Shown in pieces: positions 9,281-9,486 of a stretch of 9,486 nt of DNA; position 1 is the stretch's first letter, and every line of letters begins with the position of its first letter. The stretch spans positions 1 through 9,486 of the forward strand of contig VBOF01000262.1 of assembly GCA_005877855.1 (NCBI GenBank), written 5' to 3'. The position numbers and the translations under genes were made by a program. The stretch is from Nitrospirota bacterium. GTDB lineage: Bacteria; Nitrospirota; Nitrospiria; Nitrospirales; NS-4. The notes beneath the pieces are model-generated. The model searched no databases. It was not told where the DNA came from and saw nothing but the letters and a program-made list of their open reading frames with translations.

Positions 9281-9486
9281 ATGAAGACCTATGCAGTTCG
9301 GATCGTGGTGATAACCTTGGCTCTAGCTGGCTGTCTGGCACCGGTCACATGGGCCGCTGAACAGGACAGCAACCACAGTCTGGCCGCCGACCTGGGGCTT
9401 GGCCTGGCCAGCTTCGTCTGCTCGGTCCCGTATGGTGCAGCCAAGGTCTCGACGGCGATCCTGGGCGGGATCATGGGAAGCTTCAC
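9281..9486 (+). CDS. N-terminus of exported hydrophobic protein, partial at right edge
   Basis: 68 complete codons to the window edge with no stop. GAGGAGG lies 7 bases before the ATG. The start M-K-T-Y-A-V-R followed by a hydrophobic core to about residue 24 and W-A-A-E-Q reads as a signal peptide. L-A-G-C at 15-18 also fits a lipobox, so lipidation at Cys18 is possible, but the hydrophobic stretch continues beyond it and favours ordinary cleavage near 25. The mature part is Ala/Gly-rich and hydrophobic (D-L-G-L-G-L-A-S-F-V, then Y-G-A-A-K-V-S-T-A-I-L-G-G-I-M-G-S), probably a membrane-inserting segment. I recall short exported proteins of this build in Nitrospira genomes, with unknown function. 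The minus-strand frame over the same bases is a shadow. Confidence 0.75.
   Translation, partial: MKTYAVRIVVITLALAGCLAPVTWAAEQDSNHSLAADLGLGLASFVCSVPYGAAKVSTAILGGIMGSF

Noticed and set aside
8982..9282. Frames on both strands across tRNA-Ala (GAVAQLGARQTGSLKVAGSI type on plus; WRGLNPRPSDCQSDALPTAL type on minus)
   Set aside because: Classic translated tRNA artefacts; the cloverleaf explains the bases.
9298..9340. Lipoprotein call for the right-edge gene (L-A-G-C at residues 15-18)
   Set aside because: The hydrophobic core continues past the cysteine to W-A-A-E, so ordinary signal-peptide cleavage is at least as likely; left as a note in the feature.
1..9486. CRISPR array, insertion sequence, integrase or tRNA attachment site
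   Set aside because: No regularly spaced repeats, no transposase or integrase frames, and no duplication of a tRNA 3' end beyond a 7-base match.

Overview
The window is GC-rich bacterial DNA, most probably from a Nitrospira-type nitrite oxidiser (phylum Nitrospirota). This assignment is an inference from remembered genome style: tiny proteins of the M-x-C-x-R-C-x-G type, a stand-alone haem-binding Tll0287-like (DUF3365) protein, an exported cupredoxin and a Crp/Fnr regulator. No marker gene in the window proves it. The right-hand third is ordinary core genome: purA with tRNA-Lys and tRNA-Glu behind it and a divergent tRNA-Ala. The left two thirds look like accessory or lineage-specific sequence, with small orphan genes, loose intergenic regions and mixed base composition.

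Layout. 1-918 (minus): an exported Lon-type (S16) serine protease, followed 39 bases on by the start of an exported or membrane-anchored protein that leaves the window. 1200-2639 (plus): a run of very small genes, namely a 38-aa membrane peptide, a 41-aa zinc ribbon, an orphan of about 90 aa, a 39-aa membrane peptide, possibly a 34-aa basic peptide, and a 108-aa orphan. The tail of the last gene overlaps, tail to tail, a calcineurin-like phosphoesterase on the minus strand. 3802-2543 (minus): a tight three-gene operon of zinc ribbon, second zinc ribbon and phosphoesterase, with gaps of 5 and 10 bases. 3803-4332: mostly non-coding, with a possible decayed DUF1003-like remnant. 4333-4791 (plus): exported cupredoxin. 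5624-5034 (minus): exported DUF3365 haem protein, convergent with the cupredoxin across a strong hairpin. 5977-6630 (plus): Crp/Fnr-family regulator, divergent from the haem protein. 6789-7227 (plus): a 57-aa membrane peptide and an 83-aa winged-helix-like protein. 7345-7519 (minus): tRNA-Glu(UUC) and tRNA-Lys(UUU). 7574-8899 (minus): purA. 9063-9138 (plus): tRNA-Ala(GGC). 9281 to the edge (plus): start of an exported hydrophobic protein.

How the parts may work together. The haem protein, cupredoxin and Crp/Fnr regulator sit side by side and would suit a redox-responsive periplasmic module; this is inference from position only. The most checkable regulatory signals are a complete intrinsic terminator between the purA promoter and its start codon (a candidate attenuator), a Shine-Dalgarno sequence of the 57-aa gene that is self-complementary to the bases just before it, and a pair of about 46-base intergenic repeats lying behind two unrelated small genes 5.9 kb apart. 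No CRISPR array, insertion sequence, integrase or phage gene was seen.
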